From: Pseudomonas sp. DNDY-54
GTDB lineage: Bacteria; Pseudomonadota; Gammaproteobacteria; Pseudomonadales; Pseudomonadaceae
DNA: 64,000 nt
Assembly (NCBI RefSeq): GCF_019880365.1
Contig: NZ_CP082271.1
Location: 1,612,001 to 1,676,000 of the forward strand
Direction: 5' to 3'
In this document: one piece after another, positions 34,715-44,318 of the stretch
Layout: each line of letters opens with the position of its first letter
How positions within the stretch are numbered: the stretch's first letter is position 1
The notes under the pieces: generated by a model
Databases searched by the model: none
The model's input: only the letters and a program-made list of their open reading frames with translations
Told to the model about the DNA's origin: nothing
Translations under genes and position numbers: made by a program

Positions 34715-35181
34715 TGTTGCATAAGGTTCGGGCCCGACTCGGCTATTGGGTCGCACGTAGGCTGATGAAAATGCGTTGGGCTGTCGAGCAGCCGAAGTGG
34801 TGGCGCTGGATGGAAGGCCAGTTGTCACGGATGGCCGCGATCGGTGATCCCAGCGCTCAGAGTTTTTATGGTCACATCCTGCTATTCCGGGGTCAGGGAT
34901 ATGGCGCAAGGCAGGAAGGCATACGGTTGCTACGCTTGGCTGCCGAGCATGGCGATGCTAAGGCTGCCTATCAGATGGGCGTCATCAGTCTCAGCGAAGA
35001 TGCGAAGCATGGGCCGGACGGGAGCCAGGCGGCCTACTGGTGGAAGCTTGCAGTCAAGGCGGGACATCCTTTGGCGGCGACCCGCCTGTCTCAGCTTTAC
35101 ACGGCAGGAGGTCATGGATTGGCACGCGACGAGCAACAGGCTGAGCATTACAGGGCCTGTGCTGCCAAGTTGGGTTTGTAA
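34714..35181 (+). CDS. Sel1-repeat protein
   Basis: A 155-residue helical-repeat protein with two or three Sel1 units: AIRLLRLAAEHGDAKAAYQMG-type segments, then SQAAYWWKLAVKAGHPLAATRLSQLY and EQQAEHYRACAA. Such repeats mediate protein contacts. No signal peptide is visible; a basic, aromatic N-terminus (MRWAVEQPKWWRWMEG) precedes the repeats. It overlaps the upstream unknown gene by one base. Confidence 0.85.
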   Translation: MLHKVRARLGYWVARRLMKMRWAVEQPKWWRWMEGQLSRMAAIGDPSAQSFYGHILLFRGQGYGARQEGIRLLRLAAEHGDAKAAYQMGVISLSEDAKHGPDGSQAAYWWKLAVKAGHPLAATRLSQLYTAGGHGLARDEQQAEHYRACAAKLGL

Positions 35182-35571
35182 TCAACGGCGATCGCCGGCC
35201 CTGCCAATCATGTACGGCCGTTCGCTCCGTCAGTTCGGCACCTTCTCGTTATGGCAGGTCATCTCCCTTCCATGAGTTTGACTGCGTGCCGAGCCGTAGC
35301 GAGCAGACACATCAAAGCGTGCAGTACGGTGTTGGCTAATCACGCGACACGATTCGTCCGAGGCGTCACCGTTGTGACAGCGAAACGATCGGCTAAGAGA
35401 ATGGTGGGCGATTTCGCCAAGCGCAGGGGTGTTTTATCCAGCGATCCCAGCTGATCAGTGATGTGACATCAAGGTCTCGAGTCGGGCATCAGCATGAAAA
35501 AAAGCCGCCAGATTGGCGGCTCTTCGCTTGTAAACACAATGAAGATGCCATGTTACTGGCAAGTCGAACGG
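35182..35571. other. Gap between Sel1 gene and prc
   Basis: About 390 bases. It holds the prc terminator at 35497-35521. A 60-codon frame from ATG 35272 (basic, Arg/Ala-rich, no ribosome-binding site) is possible but unsupported. Nothing else is recognised. Confidence 0.45.
35497..35521 (-). terminator. Intrinsic terminator after prc
   Basis: On the minus strand, AGCCGCCA and TGGCGGCT pair over a 3-base loop and are followed by a seven-T run. Confidence 0.9.
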
Positions 35572-37668
35572 CTACCGATCGGTGGCGCTATTCTTGGCCA
35601 TTGCATCCTGAAGCCCGAGGTAATCCAAGAGAATTCGGCCCGTCTCTGAGAGATACGCATCATCCTCCGGCTTGAGCTTCTTCTCCTCGATGTGCGGCGT
35701 CGTTTCGTCTTCCCGTTCGAGTTTGGCCAGTGGCTCTTCACCCTTGGCCTCGCGTAGCGCGTTCTCCAATGCCAGTTGGCGCTTTTCGATACGCTCCTGT
35801 TGAGAGCGACGCTTCGCTTCGTTGAGGCTGACGGTGGTTTCGTGTGTGAGCTCTTGCGTAAGCGCAAGCCGGTCACGGGTAAAGACGAAATCCGGATTCT
35901 CGGTGGTCCGCATTTCGTGCTGGGCCTTGAGTTCAGCCAGGAACGGCTTGAATGGATTCATGTCCGGGCTTATCGCAGCGCGAATGCTGTCCCATGGCAA
36001 TGCTTCAGGCAGTGCACTTTCGCCAATTTCCTTGGTATCGACTTCGGCTGGGTAGGAAATATCCGGGATAACGCCTTGATGCTGTGTGCTCTGACCGGAC
36101 ACCCGATAAAACTTAGCGAGCGTTAGCTTCAGCTCTCCGTGATTGAGGGGTTGGACTGTCTGCACGGTGCCTTTGCCAAAGGTCTGCCCGCCCACAATGA
36201 GCGCGCGGTGGTAGTCCTGCATCGCGCCCGCGAAAATCTCAGAGGCTGACGCAGAAAGACGATTGACCAGCACGGCCAGCGGGCCCTTATAGAAGGCGCC
36301 TTGTTGTTCATCGGCAAGAACATCGACGCGACCGTCACTGTTGCGAACAAGGACCGTCGGTCCTTGATCAATGAACAGACCAGTCAGCTCAGTGGCTTCT
36401 TGAAGTGAGCCGCCGCCGTTATTGCGCAAGTCGATAACGACCCCGTCGACGTTTTCCTGCTGGAGTTCGGTTAACAGCTTTTTCACGTCCCGTGTTGTGC
36501 TTTTGTAATCCTTGTCGCCTGCACGGAGGGCCTTGAAGTCCAAGTAAAACGCGGGAATTTCAATGATCCCAAGCTTGTAATCACGGCCGTGCTGCTCGAG
36601 ATTAAGGACTGATTTTTTCGCTGCCTGCTCTTCGAGCTTCACCGCTTCGCGTGTGATTGCCACAACCTTGCTGCTTTGGTCGTTTGGTGCGTTGCTCGCT
36701 GGAACGACCTCAAGGCGCACGACCGATCCCTTCGGCCCGCGGATCAGTTTGACGACCTCGTCTAGGCGCCATCCGATCACGTCGACCATTTCTTCCCCGT
36801 CCTGGCCAACACCGACGATCTTGTCCGCTGGTGCGATCTGCTTGCTCTTTTCTGCAGGGCCGGCAGGGACCAGGCGGACCACCTTCACGAACTCATTGTC
36901 GCTTTGCAGTACTGCACCGATGCCTTCGAGGGAAAGGCTCATATTGATGTCAAAATTTTCCGCATTATCAGGCGACAAATACTGAGTGTGCGGATCGTAG
37001 GATTGCGCGAAGGCGTTGATATAAGTCTGGAAGACGTCCTCGCCACGGGTCTGCTCCAGGCGAGACAGCTGGTTTTTGTAGCGTTTGGTGAGCAGCTCCT
37101 GAATGGCCTTGGGCTCTTTACCCGCAATCTTCAGCCGCAGCACCTCATCCTTGACGCGTTTGCGCCAGAGATCATCAAGCTCGTTCTCGTCCTTCGGCCA
37201 GGCGGCGTTTTCGCGATCGACGAGCAGTTCCTCGTCGATGGTGAAATCAAAACTGTCAGCGCCTTTCTCAAGCAAGCTCAGTGCATACTCGAGTCGGGCC
37301 TGAAGGCGCTCCAGGTGAATCTTATAAATAGCGAAGCCGGGCTCGAGGTTGCCGTTCCTCAGGAAGTCGTCGAACTCGTTGCGCCAGGGCTCGAACTCGG
37401 CCAGGTCGCTCGCAGTGAAATAGCTGCGTGAAGGGTCGAGCATTTCGATATAGCTATCGAAGATCTTCGCCGAGCGGGCGTCATTGAGTGGCGGCTTGTT
37501 GTAGTGGTGACGTTTGAGCAGTTCGACGACGTTGAGGCTGGCAATTACCTGATCACGGTCGGGTTGCAGGTAGTCCCAAGCGTGCCCGTCCGCAGGCTTG
37601 GCTAGGAGGGTGTTGGCATGGAGGCCTAGTAGCAGGGCGAGACAGCCTGCGGTCAAAGATCGTTTCAT
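35572..37668 (-). CDS. prc: Tail-specific periplasmic protease Prc
   Basis: A 698-residue carboxy-terminal processing protease of family S41. The start ATG at 37668 gives a signal peptide (MKRSLTAGCLALLLGLHANT then LLAKPA); an ATG 12 codons upstream at 37704 is possible but less likely. The PDZ domain spans about 235-325 (GIGAVLQSDNEFVKVVRL), and the catalytic Ser/Lys region is NRLSASASEIFAGAMQDY with FGKGTVQ following. In P. aeruginosa Prc cleaves mutant MucA and affects alginate and lipoprotein turnover. Confidence 0.95.
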   Translation of the reverse strand: MKRSLTAGCLALLLGLHANTLLAKPADGHAWDYLQPDRDQVIASLNVVELLKRHHYNKPPLNDARSAKIFDSYIEMLDPSRSYFTASDLAEFEPWRNEFDDFLRNGNLEPGFAIYKIHLERLQARLEYALSLLEKGADSFDFTIDEELLVDRENAAWPKDENELDDLWRKRVKDEVLRLKIAGKEPKAIQELLTKRYKNQLSRLEQTRGEDVFQTYINAFAQSYDPHTQYLSPDNAENFDINMSLSLEGIGAVLQSDNEFVKVVRLVPAGPAEKSKQIAPADKIVGVGQDGEEMVDVIGWRLDEVVKLIRGPKGSVVRLEVVPASNAPNDQSSKVVAITREAVKLEEQAAKKSVLNLEQHGRDYKLGIIEIPAFYLDFKALRAGDKDYKSTTRDVKKLLTELQQENVDGVVIDLRNNGGGSLQEATELTGLFIDQGPTVLVRNSDGRVDVLADEQQGAFYKGPLAVLVNRLSASASEIFAGAMQDYHRALIVGGQTFGKGTVQTVQPLNHGELKLTLAKFYRVSGQSTQHQGVIPDISYPAEVDTKEIGESALPEALPWDSIRAAISPDMNPFKPFLAELKAQHEMRTTENPDFVFTRDRLALTQELTHETTVSLNEAKRRSQQERIEKRQLALENALREAKGEEPLAKLEREDETTPHIEEKKLKPEDDAYLSETGRILLDYLGLQDAMAKNSATDR

Positions 37669-38196
37669 TTTAGAGGGGCGGCGCGAGGCTGAGTAATAAC
37701 GCATAGTAGGCCATCAAATCAGGCGCCGGGGCAGGGTCCGCCCGGCGGGAAAAAACAACAGCCCGATGGTACCTGGCGGCGAGCAGGCCGCGAGACAAAT
37801 CCGACCAGGGCGGCAGGGCGAACCCCGCGCCACACAATACCTTATTGGCAGTGAATGGTATTAGACGGGCGTATCGCTATGTAGCCTGAAGTGGAATTCA
37901 TCAGCAGCCTGCACTGCCAGCGGAGTATCGATTTAGCGGGCGCAGGTATGAACCACTATGGAGGCAGCATCAAGGCATTGCAAGGCGTCGAGGGATTGGT
38001 AGCGGGGCGGAGCGAAGCTGTACCAGGTTTCACGCATACAGAGTGTATCGCTCGTCCAGCCCCCTCGCAGCCTTCCGAAGTTTGAATGCGGAAGCTGCCT
38101 GTGCAGCGATGCCGCAACCAGGCCGCGGCAGAATAACGTTGGCGATGGATCACCGGGTCGAGGGGACGACCCGGGCTAGTGCGCCTGACGCTCGGG
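37669..38196. other. Upstream region of prc and 3' flank of apeB
   Basis: About 530 bases without a convincing gene. The only structure found is an 8-bp perfect hairpin at 38154-38175. A 64-codon frame at 37891-38085 lacks a ribosome-binding site and coding character. Confidence 0.45.
38154..38175. repeat. GC-rich hairpin downstream of apeB
   Basis: CCGGGTCG (38154-38161) pairs with CGACCCGG (38168-38175) across six bases. No T-run follows on either strand, so it may be an RNA-stabilising hairpin rather than a strong terminator of apeB. Confidence 0.45.
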
Positions 38197-39486
38197 TCAG
38201 GGCAGCTCGGGGCTTGAGTAGAACGCGCTCAGCACCTTGACCAAATGAGCCAGGTCCTGGCTGCCAGCGAGTTCTCGAATCGAATGCATGCCAAAGGTCG
38301 GCAGACCGATGTCCACGGTCCGCACGCCCAGCTGGCTGGCCGTGATCGGGCCGATGGTCGAGCCGCAGCCCATGTCGCTTCGAGTCACGAAGCTCTGCAC
38401 TGACACTTCATTTTCGAGGCACAAATGACGGAAGAAACCGGCGGTTTCGCTGCTGGTGGCGTATCGCTGATTGCTGTTCACCTTGATCACCGGGCCGGCA
38501 TTGAGTTTCGGGCCGTGATTGCCGTCGTGCTTGTCGGCATAGTTGGGATGCACCGCATGTGCGTTATCGGCTGAGATCAGTAGTGAACGGTTGATGCTGC
38601 GTTGGAAGGCTTCGCCTTCGGGCAGGATGCGGCGTAAAACCTGCTCGAGAAATGGTCCGTCCGCACCGCACATTGAGGCGGAGCCGACCTCCTCATGATC
38701 GGTGCAGACCAGTACGCACGTTTCCTCCGAGCCGGCACGCAGCAACGCTTGTAGCCCGGCGAAACACGACAGCAGGTTGTCCAGCCGTGCCCCGGCGATA
38801 AAGTCGCCATTCAGGCCGATGACGGCCGCGCTCTGGGTGTCGTAGAAGCTCAGTTCGAAATCCAGCACTACGTCGGCTACTAGCCCATGTTCGCGGCTGA
38901 GCTGATCAGCTAGCAAGGCACGGAAATCCGGTCTGTCCTCGCTCCCGATCTGGGCCAGAATAGGCGGCAGTTCGTTTTGCGGATTGATTGGCCAGCCCTG
39001 GTTGGCGTCCCGGTTGAGGTGGATCGCGAGGTTGGGTATCGTCGCGATCGGCAGTTTGAAATCGATTAGCTGGCTCTCAATGCGACCGTCACGGCTATAG
39101 GTCACGCGACCCGCTAGAGAGAGATCTCGGTCGAACCAGGGCGCTAGGAGTGCACCACCGTAAACTTCTACGCCGAGTTGCCAGAAGCCCTGACGCTGGA
39201 GCTCCGGCTGAGGTTTCACTCGCAGGCATGGGCTGTCGGTGTGGGCGCCGACCAGACGCATGCCATGTTCGATCAGCGCTTTGCTGCCGAGCTGGAAGGC
39301 GATGATCGCAGAGTCGTTCCGCGTGACGTAGTAGCGGCCGCCAGGTTCTGTATGCCATGTCTCTCGCTCATCCAGCGCTCTGAAACCAGCGGACTGCAGG
39401 GTTTTGGCGAGGCTGGCGGTGGCATGGAACGGGGTAGGGGAGGCCTTGAGGTAATCGATAAGACCCTGGTTAAGTTCTTCGCGCAT
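38197..39486 (-). CDS. apeB: M18 family aspartyl aminopeptidase ApeB
   Basis: A 429-residue dinuclear zinc aminopeptidase. Metal-binding motifs appear as LVGAHTDSPCLRVKP, VCTDHEEVGSASM and a C-terminal GMHSIRELAGSQDL. The protein begins LNQGLIDYLKASPTPFHA, as usual in the family. It is followed (leftward) by prc and preceded by rluA, a common Pseudomonas order. Confidence 0.95.
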   Translation of the reverse strand: MREELNQGLIDYLKASPTPFHATASLAKTLQSAGFRALDERETWHTEPGGRYYVTRNDSAIIAFQLGSKALIEHGMRLVGAHTDSPCLRVKPQPELQRQGFWQLGVEVYGGALLAPWFDRDLSLAGRVTYSRDGRIESQLIDFKLPIATIPNLAIHLNRDANQGWPINPQNELPPILAQIGSEDRPDFRALLADQLSREHGLVADVVLDFELSFYDTQSAAVIGLNGDFIAGARLDNLLSCFAGLQALLRAGSEETCVLVCTDHEEVGSASMCGADGPFLEQVLRRILPEGEAFQRSINRSLLISADNAHAVHPNYADKHDGNHGPKLNAGPVIKVNSNQRYATSSETAGFFRHLCLENEVSVQSFVTRSDMGCGSTIGPITASQLGVRTVDIGLPTFGMHSIRELAGSQDLAHLVKVLSAFYSSPELP

Positions 39487-39668
39487 GACGAGCTCCAGAC
39501 TGCGAGGCGTGAAAGTCTATAGCATTCGTCGCGTAGCCGATAAGGTGAAGGCCGAAGCTGGATCGCGTCGCAGTGCTGAATCTCAACGGCGCCGCGCAAT
39601 GCCCTTGTGAAAGTGTCAGTGGTTCGGGTATGCCGTTGCGCCGAGGGTCGCTTTCATAAAATCCGGCA

Positions 39669-40304
39669 TCAGAAGGGAGCGGGGCAGTCCAAGCGCAGGC
39701 GTTCCCCTGTCTGCGGATGGGTCAACGCGAGCATGCTGGCGTGCAGACAGAGCCGGTCATGTGCGGCCAGCGCCTGTTCATGCGCATAAAGCCGATCGCC
39801 GAGCAGCGGGTGACCGATTGAAAGCATGTGCACTCGCAGCTGATGCGAGCGGCCAGTGATGGGGGTCAGCTCAACGCGACTGTAATGGCCGCACCGCTCG
39901 AGGACGCGCCAGTACGTCAGCGCGTGCTTGCCCAATTCGTGATCAACCACGTGGCGCGGTTTGGTTGGCGGGTCGTAGCGCAGCGGAAGATCAATGCTGC
40001 CGCTCTGATGTTCCGGCTCGCCCCAGCATAGGGCGGTGTACGCCTTTTCGGTTTCACGGTCGTGAAACTGCCGCGACAGTTCTCGGTGGGTGTCCGCATC
40101 ACGCGCGAGGACGATCAGACCCGACGTTTCCCAATCAAGACGATGAACGATGCGCGCTTCTGGATAGCCGTTTTCCTGGAGGCGGGTGACCAAGCAGTCC
40201 TTGTTGTCATCTGCGCGACCGGGCACGGAGAGCAGCAGGGTGGGTTTGTTGATGACCAGTAGGGCGGCGTCCTGATAGACGAACTGGAGGTTGCTAAGAG
40301 GCAT
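39669..40304 (-). CDS. rluA: RluA family pseudouridine synthase
   Basis: A 211-residue enzyme converting uridine to pseudouridine in 23S rRNA (U746) and some tRNAs. It lacks an S4 domain, as RluA does. The catalytic aspartate is D57 in the RIVHRLDWETSG motif, and GRSHQLRVHMLSIGHPLLGD is the second signature. It lies between minE and apeB. Confidence 0.94.
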   Translation of the reverse strand: MPLSNLQFVYQDAALLVINKPTLLLSVPGRADDNKDCLVTRLQENGYPEARIVHRLDWETSGLIVLARDADTHRELSRQFHDRETEKAYTALCWGEPEHQSGSIDLPLRYDPPTKPRHVVDHELGKHALTYWRVLERCGHYSRVELTPITGRSHQLRVHMLSIGHPLLGDRLYAHEQALAAHDRLCLHASMLALTHPQTGERLRLDCPAPF

Positions 40305-40384
40305 TTAAGATTCCGGAAACGCAATCGGCGACCGAAGCCGCCGATGATTCTGTCGCGAGAAGCGAGCTGGCCACTGCGCGTCGA

Positions 40385-40642
40385 TTAACGATCCGGCAGT
40401 GTGATGTTCAGTTCAAGGATTGAGCAGCTACCTTGATCTTCCAGGGCGACCTGGACCTGATCACTGTCGATGTTGACGTACTTGCGGATGACCTCGACCA
40501 GTTCTTTTTGCAAGGCTGGCAGGTAATCGGGCTGGGTACGCTGGCCGCGCTCATGCGCGACGATAATTTGTAGGCGTTCCTTGGCGATGTTAGCAGGCGT
40601 TTCCTTCTTCTTGCGCTCGCGAAAGAAGTCAAGAAGGTTCAT
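40385..40642 (-). CDS. minE: Cell-division topological specificity factor MinE
   Basis: An 85-residue MinE. The N-terminal MNLLDFFRERKKKETPANIA helix and ERLQIIVAHERGQR are the MinD-binding and membrane-targeting segments; the C-terminal half forms the dimer. It stimulates MinD ATPase so that MinCD oscillates pole to pole. Its ATG overlaps the minD stop by four bases. Confidence 0.97.
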   Translation of the reverse strand: MNLLDFFRERKKKETPANIAKERLQIIVAHERGQRTQPDYLPALQKELVEVIRKYVNIDSDQVQVALEDQGSCSILELNITLPDR

Positions 40643-41454
40643 TCGCGACCTCCGAACAGTCGTTGCAGGAAGCCCTGCTTTTTCACATCAAGGAAGCGAT
40701 GATTCACTTCTTTGCCCAGCAGTCGATCAACTGCGTCGCTGTACGCCTGGCCGGCATCGCTCTGATCATCAAGGATGACCGGTACGCCCTGGTTGGATGC
40801 CTTGAGCACCGCTTGTGATTCCGGAATAACGCCCAGCAGGCGGATCGACAGGATCTCCTCGACGTCCTCGACACCGAGCATTTCGCCTTTAACGACGCGC
40901 TCTGGGTTGTAACGGGTCAGTAGCAGATGTTCCTTGATCGAGTCTTCGCCGTTCTCGGCACGACGGGACTTGCTTGCCAGCAGGCCCAGCATGCGGTCCG
41001 AGTCGCGAACCGAAGAAACCTCTGGGTTGGTCACGACGATGGCTTCGTCGGCGAAGTACATCGCCAAATGCGCGCCTTTCTCGATGCCTGCTGGAGAGTC
41101 GCAAATGACGAATTCGAACGTTTTGGCCAGCTCATCGATCACCTTGCCGACGCCTTCCAGCGTTAGCGCATCCTTATCGCGGGTCTGGCTGGCGGCCAGC
41201 ACGAAGAGGTTCTCGAGGCGCTTGTCTTTAATCAGTGCTTGGCTGAGGGTGGCATCGCCCTGGATGACATTGACGAAGTCATACACGACGCGACGCTCGC
41301 AGCCCATGATCAGGTCCAGATTACGCAGGCCAACGTCAAAGTCGACGATGACGGTCTTGTGGCCGCGCAGGGCGAGGCCGGTACCGATGGCGGCGCTGGT
41401 AGTGGTTTTACCGACGCCACCTTTGCCGGAAGTGACTACGAGGATCTTGGCCAA
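40639..41454 (-). CDS. minD: Septum-site determining ATPase MinD
   Basis: A 271-residue ParA-type ATPase that recruits MinC to the membrane. The deviant Walker A is KGGVGKTT at residues 11-18 and the switch region DFDVGLRNLD follows. The C-terminal amphipathic helix (KKQGFLQRLFGG) binds membrane. It is 92 bases downstream of minC and overlaps minE. Confidence 0.98.
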   Translation of the reverse strand: MAKILVVTSGKGGVGKTTTSAAIGTGLALRGHKTVIVDFDVGLRNLDLIMGCERRVVYDFVNVIQGDATLSQALIKDKRLENLFVLAASQTRDKDALTLEGVGKVIDELAKTFEFVICDSPAGIEKGAHLAMYFADEAIVVTNPEVSSVRDSDRMLGLLASKSRRAENGEDSIKEHLLLTRYNPERVVKGEMLGVEDVEEILSIRLLGVIPESQAVLKASNQGVPVILDDQSDAGQAYSDAVDRLLGKEVNHRFLDVKKQGFLQRLFGGRE

Positions 41455-41546
41455 GGTGATTCACCCTAAATATAGAAGTCGGGACCGTCAGCCGAATCGG
41501 CGTCGGAAAGCCCGTTTTGGTGCTTGAAAATTCGCGGCAGTATCCG

Positions 41547-42278
41547 TTAAAGGCGGGTGATGTTCAACACGTCGCCGGATAGCGTCATCTGTACGGCTTC
41601 GGTCCAAAGCGGGTCACGCCGCAGGTCTTCCGCGACCTTGTAGTGCCCGGCGATTGAGACCATTTCGGCGGCGAGCTGCTGACAAAATATCCGCGCATTC
41701 GTGTCCCCTTTGATGCCCGCCAAGGCGCGCCCACGAAGCGGACCGTACACATGGATGTTTCCATCGGCGAGAAGTTCCGCGCCAGGACTGACGGCAGCCA
41801 GCACAATCAGGTCGCCGTCTCTGGCATAGACCTGCTGGCCGCCGCGGATCGGGGTGGTCACTACGCGGGTAGGGCGGTAGGCCGGTTCGGCTGGTTTTCC
41901 CGGCTCTGCCGACGCCTTGCCGGTCAGGTCCAGCTTGCGTTCCTTGGCACCGGACGGCGGCAAAACCGGAAGGTCTAGCGTGCTGGCTGCTTCAACGATT
42001 TGCGGATCTCCAGCACGCAGGGCCAAGGTGCGCAGACCATGCTTGCGGCACAGCGCGACGAGCGCCGGCAGGTCCAGATCGCAGCTAGCGGGCAGCTTGT
42101 CCAGTGCAAGCACCAACGGCGTATTGTTGAAAAAGTCCGGCGCCTGCCCGACCTTTATGGCGAGCTGTTGATCGAGACGTTCCAGATCGTTCTGCGTCAG
42201 CTCCAGTACGGTAATGGCGAGCATGCTGCCTTTGAGCTGGAACACGGGGGATTGGTCGAGAGGATCGGCTTGGCTCAT
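41547..42278 (-). CDS. minC: Septum-site determining protein MinC
   Basis: A 243-residue FtsZ-assembly inhibitor. The N-terminal domain (about 1-105) and the C-terminal beta-helix domain (TRVVTTPIRGGQQVYARDGDLIV, AELLADGNIHVYGPLRGRALAG) are joined by a Lys/Pro/Ala linker. It is first in the leftward minCDE operon and divergent from the acyltransferase gene. Confidence 0.97.
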   Translation of the reverse strand: MSQADPLDQSPVFQLKGSMLAITVLELTQNDLERLDQQLAIKVGQAPDFFNNTPLVLALDKLPASCDLDLPALVALCRKHGLRTLALRAGDPQIVEAASTLDLPVLPPSGAKERKLDLTGKASAEPGKPAEPAYRPTRVVTTPIRGGQQVYARDGDLIVLAAVSPGAELLADGNIHVYGPLRGRALAGIKGDTNARIFCQQLAAEMVSIAGHYKVAEDLRRDPLWTEAVQMTLSGDVLNITRL

Positions 42279-42438
42279 GGTCTGCCTGCTGCGGTAAATG
42301 GCGAGGACTTATAGCGGGGCAAACCGTTGCCTGCAAGTCTGCCCGGGTTGAGCGGAGGGATGCCGTGTATCGAGACGCCGCCGCAATGGCAGGCGTTTTC
42401 TCGCTAGAATGCGCGCTTTTACCGGTTCGAGCGTGCCG

Positions 42439-43389
42439 ATGGATCGTCCCCGTTTCAATGCTTCGTTTCTCCACCCGCGTTTCTGGCCACTGTGGCTGGG
42501 CCTTGGGTTGCTATGGCTGGTCGTCCAACTGCCGTATCGGGCGCTCTTGATGCTTGGGCGCTGCCTCGGCGCGCTCATGTATCGGGTGGCCCGTTCGAGA
42601 CGACATATTGCGCGGCGGAACCTTCAACTGTGCTTTCCCGAGCTGAGCGATAAAGAACGCGAGCGAATGCTGCGTGAGAATTTCGCCTCGACGGGGATCG
42701 CGTTTTTCGAGATGGCCATGAGTTGGTGGTGGCCCAAGGCGCGGCTACAGCGGCTGGCACGGATCAAAGGACTGGAGCATTTGCAGCAGGCCCAGGCGGA
42801 CGGTCAGGGCGTGATTTTGATGACGCTGCATTTCACCACGCTGGAAATAGGCGGCGCACTGCTTGGGCAGTGGCACACCATCGATGGGATGTATCGCGAG
42901 CATAAGAATCCAGTCTTTGACTACGTGCAGCGGCGCGGCCGCGAGCGGCACAACGATGATGCGACGGCGATTGAACGAGAAGACGTGCGCGCCATGATCA
43001 AGGTGCTGCGCGCGGGGCGAGCGATCTGGTACGCCCCCGATCAGGATTACGGCCGCAAGCAGAGCCTGTTTGTACCCTGGTTCGGCATTCCGGTGGCAAC
43101 GGTGACTGCTACCACCAAATTTTCGCGCCTGGGGCGGGCTAAGGTGATGCCTTACACGCTGGAGCGTCTGCCCCGTGGCGAGGGTTATAGCCTGGTGGTG
43201 CATCCTCCACTGGAAGATTTTCCAGGCGAAAGCGAGGAGGCCGATTGCGGACGTATCAACGAGTGGATTGAAGATGCGGTCAGGCAGCACCCGGAGCAGT
43301 ATCTGTGGGCGCACCGCCGCTTCAAGACCCGGCCCGTTGGGGAGCCGAGCCTCTACCGCAAGCTGCCAAAGAAGCCGATTACCCCATAA
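42439..43389 (+). CDS. lpxL: Lipid A biosynthesis lauroyl acyltransferase
   Basis: A 316-residue inner-membrane enzyme of the LpxL/LpxM (HtrB/MsbB) family that adds a secondary acyl chain to lipid A. The ATG at 42439 gives MDRPRF; an N-terminal membrane helix (LWLGLGLLWLVVQL) follows. The HX4E motif is H131-F-T-T-L-E136. It is divergent from minC, a synteny seen in Pseudomonas. Its stop lies 11 bases inside the convergent pirin gene. LpxL versus another secondary acyltransferase cannot be decided. Confidence 0.9.
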   Translation: MDRPRFNASFLHPRFWPLWLGLGLLWLVVQLPYRALLMLGRCLGALMYRVARSRRHIARRNLQLCFPELSDKERERMLRENFASTGIAFFEMAMSWWWPKARLQRLARIKGLEHLQQAQADGQGVILMTLHFTTLEIGGALLGQWHTIDGMYREHKNPVFDYVQRRGRERHNDDATAIEREDVRAMIKVLRAGRAIWYAPDQDYGRKQSLFVPWFGIPVATVTATTKFSRLGRAKVMPYTLERLPRGEGYSLVVHPPLEDFPGESEEADCGRINEWIEDAVRQHPEQYLWAHRRFKTRPVGEPSLYRKLPKKPITP

Positions 43390-44224
43390 GGACGCCAGCG
43401 CGAAAGTCACGCAGCGCCTGCTCGATCTCCTCTCGGCTGTTCATCACGAACGGGCCGTACTGAACGATCGGCTCGCGGATGGGCCTGCCGGCCAACAGCA
43501 GTACACGCGCACCTTCGCTGGATGCCAGGTTTAGCCAGCCGTGTTCCGACAGCCTGGCGAGCTTGTTTTTCGCCAGGCGCTTGCCGGCGACAGTGATCTC
43601 GCCTTCGAAAACATAGAGGAGCAACCGGTGCCCGTCGACCAGCTGCGGCTCGATGCTGCCGCCGGCGGGAAGGTTCAAATCAAACAGCTGGGGTTCGGTA
43701 TCGGGCCGTTGCACCGCGCCTGGCTGATCGACGCCTTCGGCCATGAGCCGGCCGGCGATGACGACCGCTTCGATGCCGCTTGGCAACGTTATCCGAGGGA
43801 TTTCCGCAGGCATGAAGTCGCGGTAGTCGGGATCATCCAACTTGCTCTTTGCCGGTAGGTTCAACCACAGTTGAAAGCCACGCATCACGCCGTGTTCCTG
43901 CTGTGGCATTTCACTGTGGATCACACCGCGCGCCGCCGTCATCCATTGCACACCGCCGCTTTCGAGCAGCCCGACATTACCCAGATGGTCTTCATGGCGC
44001 ATGCGGCCTTCGATCATATAGGTGATCGTTTCGAAGCCGCGGTGCGGGTGAGGTGGAAAGCCGGCAAGGTACTCATCGGGGTCGTCGGAGCCGAATTCGT
44101 CAAGCATCAGAAACGGATCGAACTGCTCCGGCGCGGCGCCGCCAAACAGCCGTGTCAGGCGAACACCGGCGCCGTCAGAGGTGGCGCGGCCGGTGCTGAT
44201 TGAAAGCACTTCACGTATAGACAT
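43379..44224 (-). CDS. Pirin family protein
   Basis: A 281-residue bicupin. The N-terminal cupin has FGSDDPDEYLAGFPPHPHRGFETITYMIEGRMRH-type residues (FPPHPHRGFETITYM holds the metal-binding histidines) and EHGVMRGFQLWLNL; the C-terminal pirin domain ends in AGRPIREPIVQYGPFVMN. Pirins can act as quercetinases or redox sensors; the role here is unknown. I start at ATG 44224 because the upstream in-frame start is a GTG without support. Convergent overlap of 11 bases with lpxL. Confidence 0.88.
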   Translation of the reverse strand: MSIREVLSISTGRATSDGAGVRLTRLFGGAAPEQFDPFLMLDEFGSDDPDEYLAGFPPHPHRGFETITYMIEGRMRHEDHLGNVGLLESGGVQWMTAARGVIHSEMPQQEHGVMRGFQLWLNLPAKSKLDDPDYRDFMPAEIPRITLPSGIEAVVIAGRLMAEGVDQPGAVQRPDTEPQLFDLNLPAGGSIEPQLVDGHRLLLYVFEGEITVAGKRLAKNKLARLSEHGWLNLASSEGARVLLLAGRPIREPIVQYGPFVMNSREEIEQALRDFRAGVLMG

Positions 44225-44318
44225 AACTGCTTGCTCGCTTTGAAGATCGAGCACAGCGTACTGCCGGGTCGCCGCTTGAAGGGTGCAAATACTCAGTGAG
44301 TTCTATCGAATAAGCGGA

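Noticed and set aside
35251..35454. Small basic frame of about 60-67 codons before prc
   Set aside because: No ribosome-binding site and no recognised similarity; could be real but cannot be supported.
40889..41527. Long frames opposite minD
   Set aside because: They run antisense to a certain gene and are explained by its GC-biased codons.
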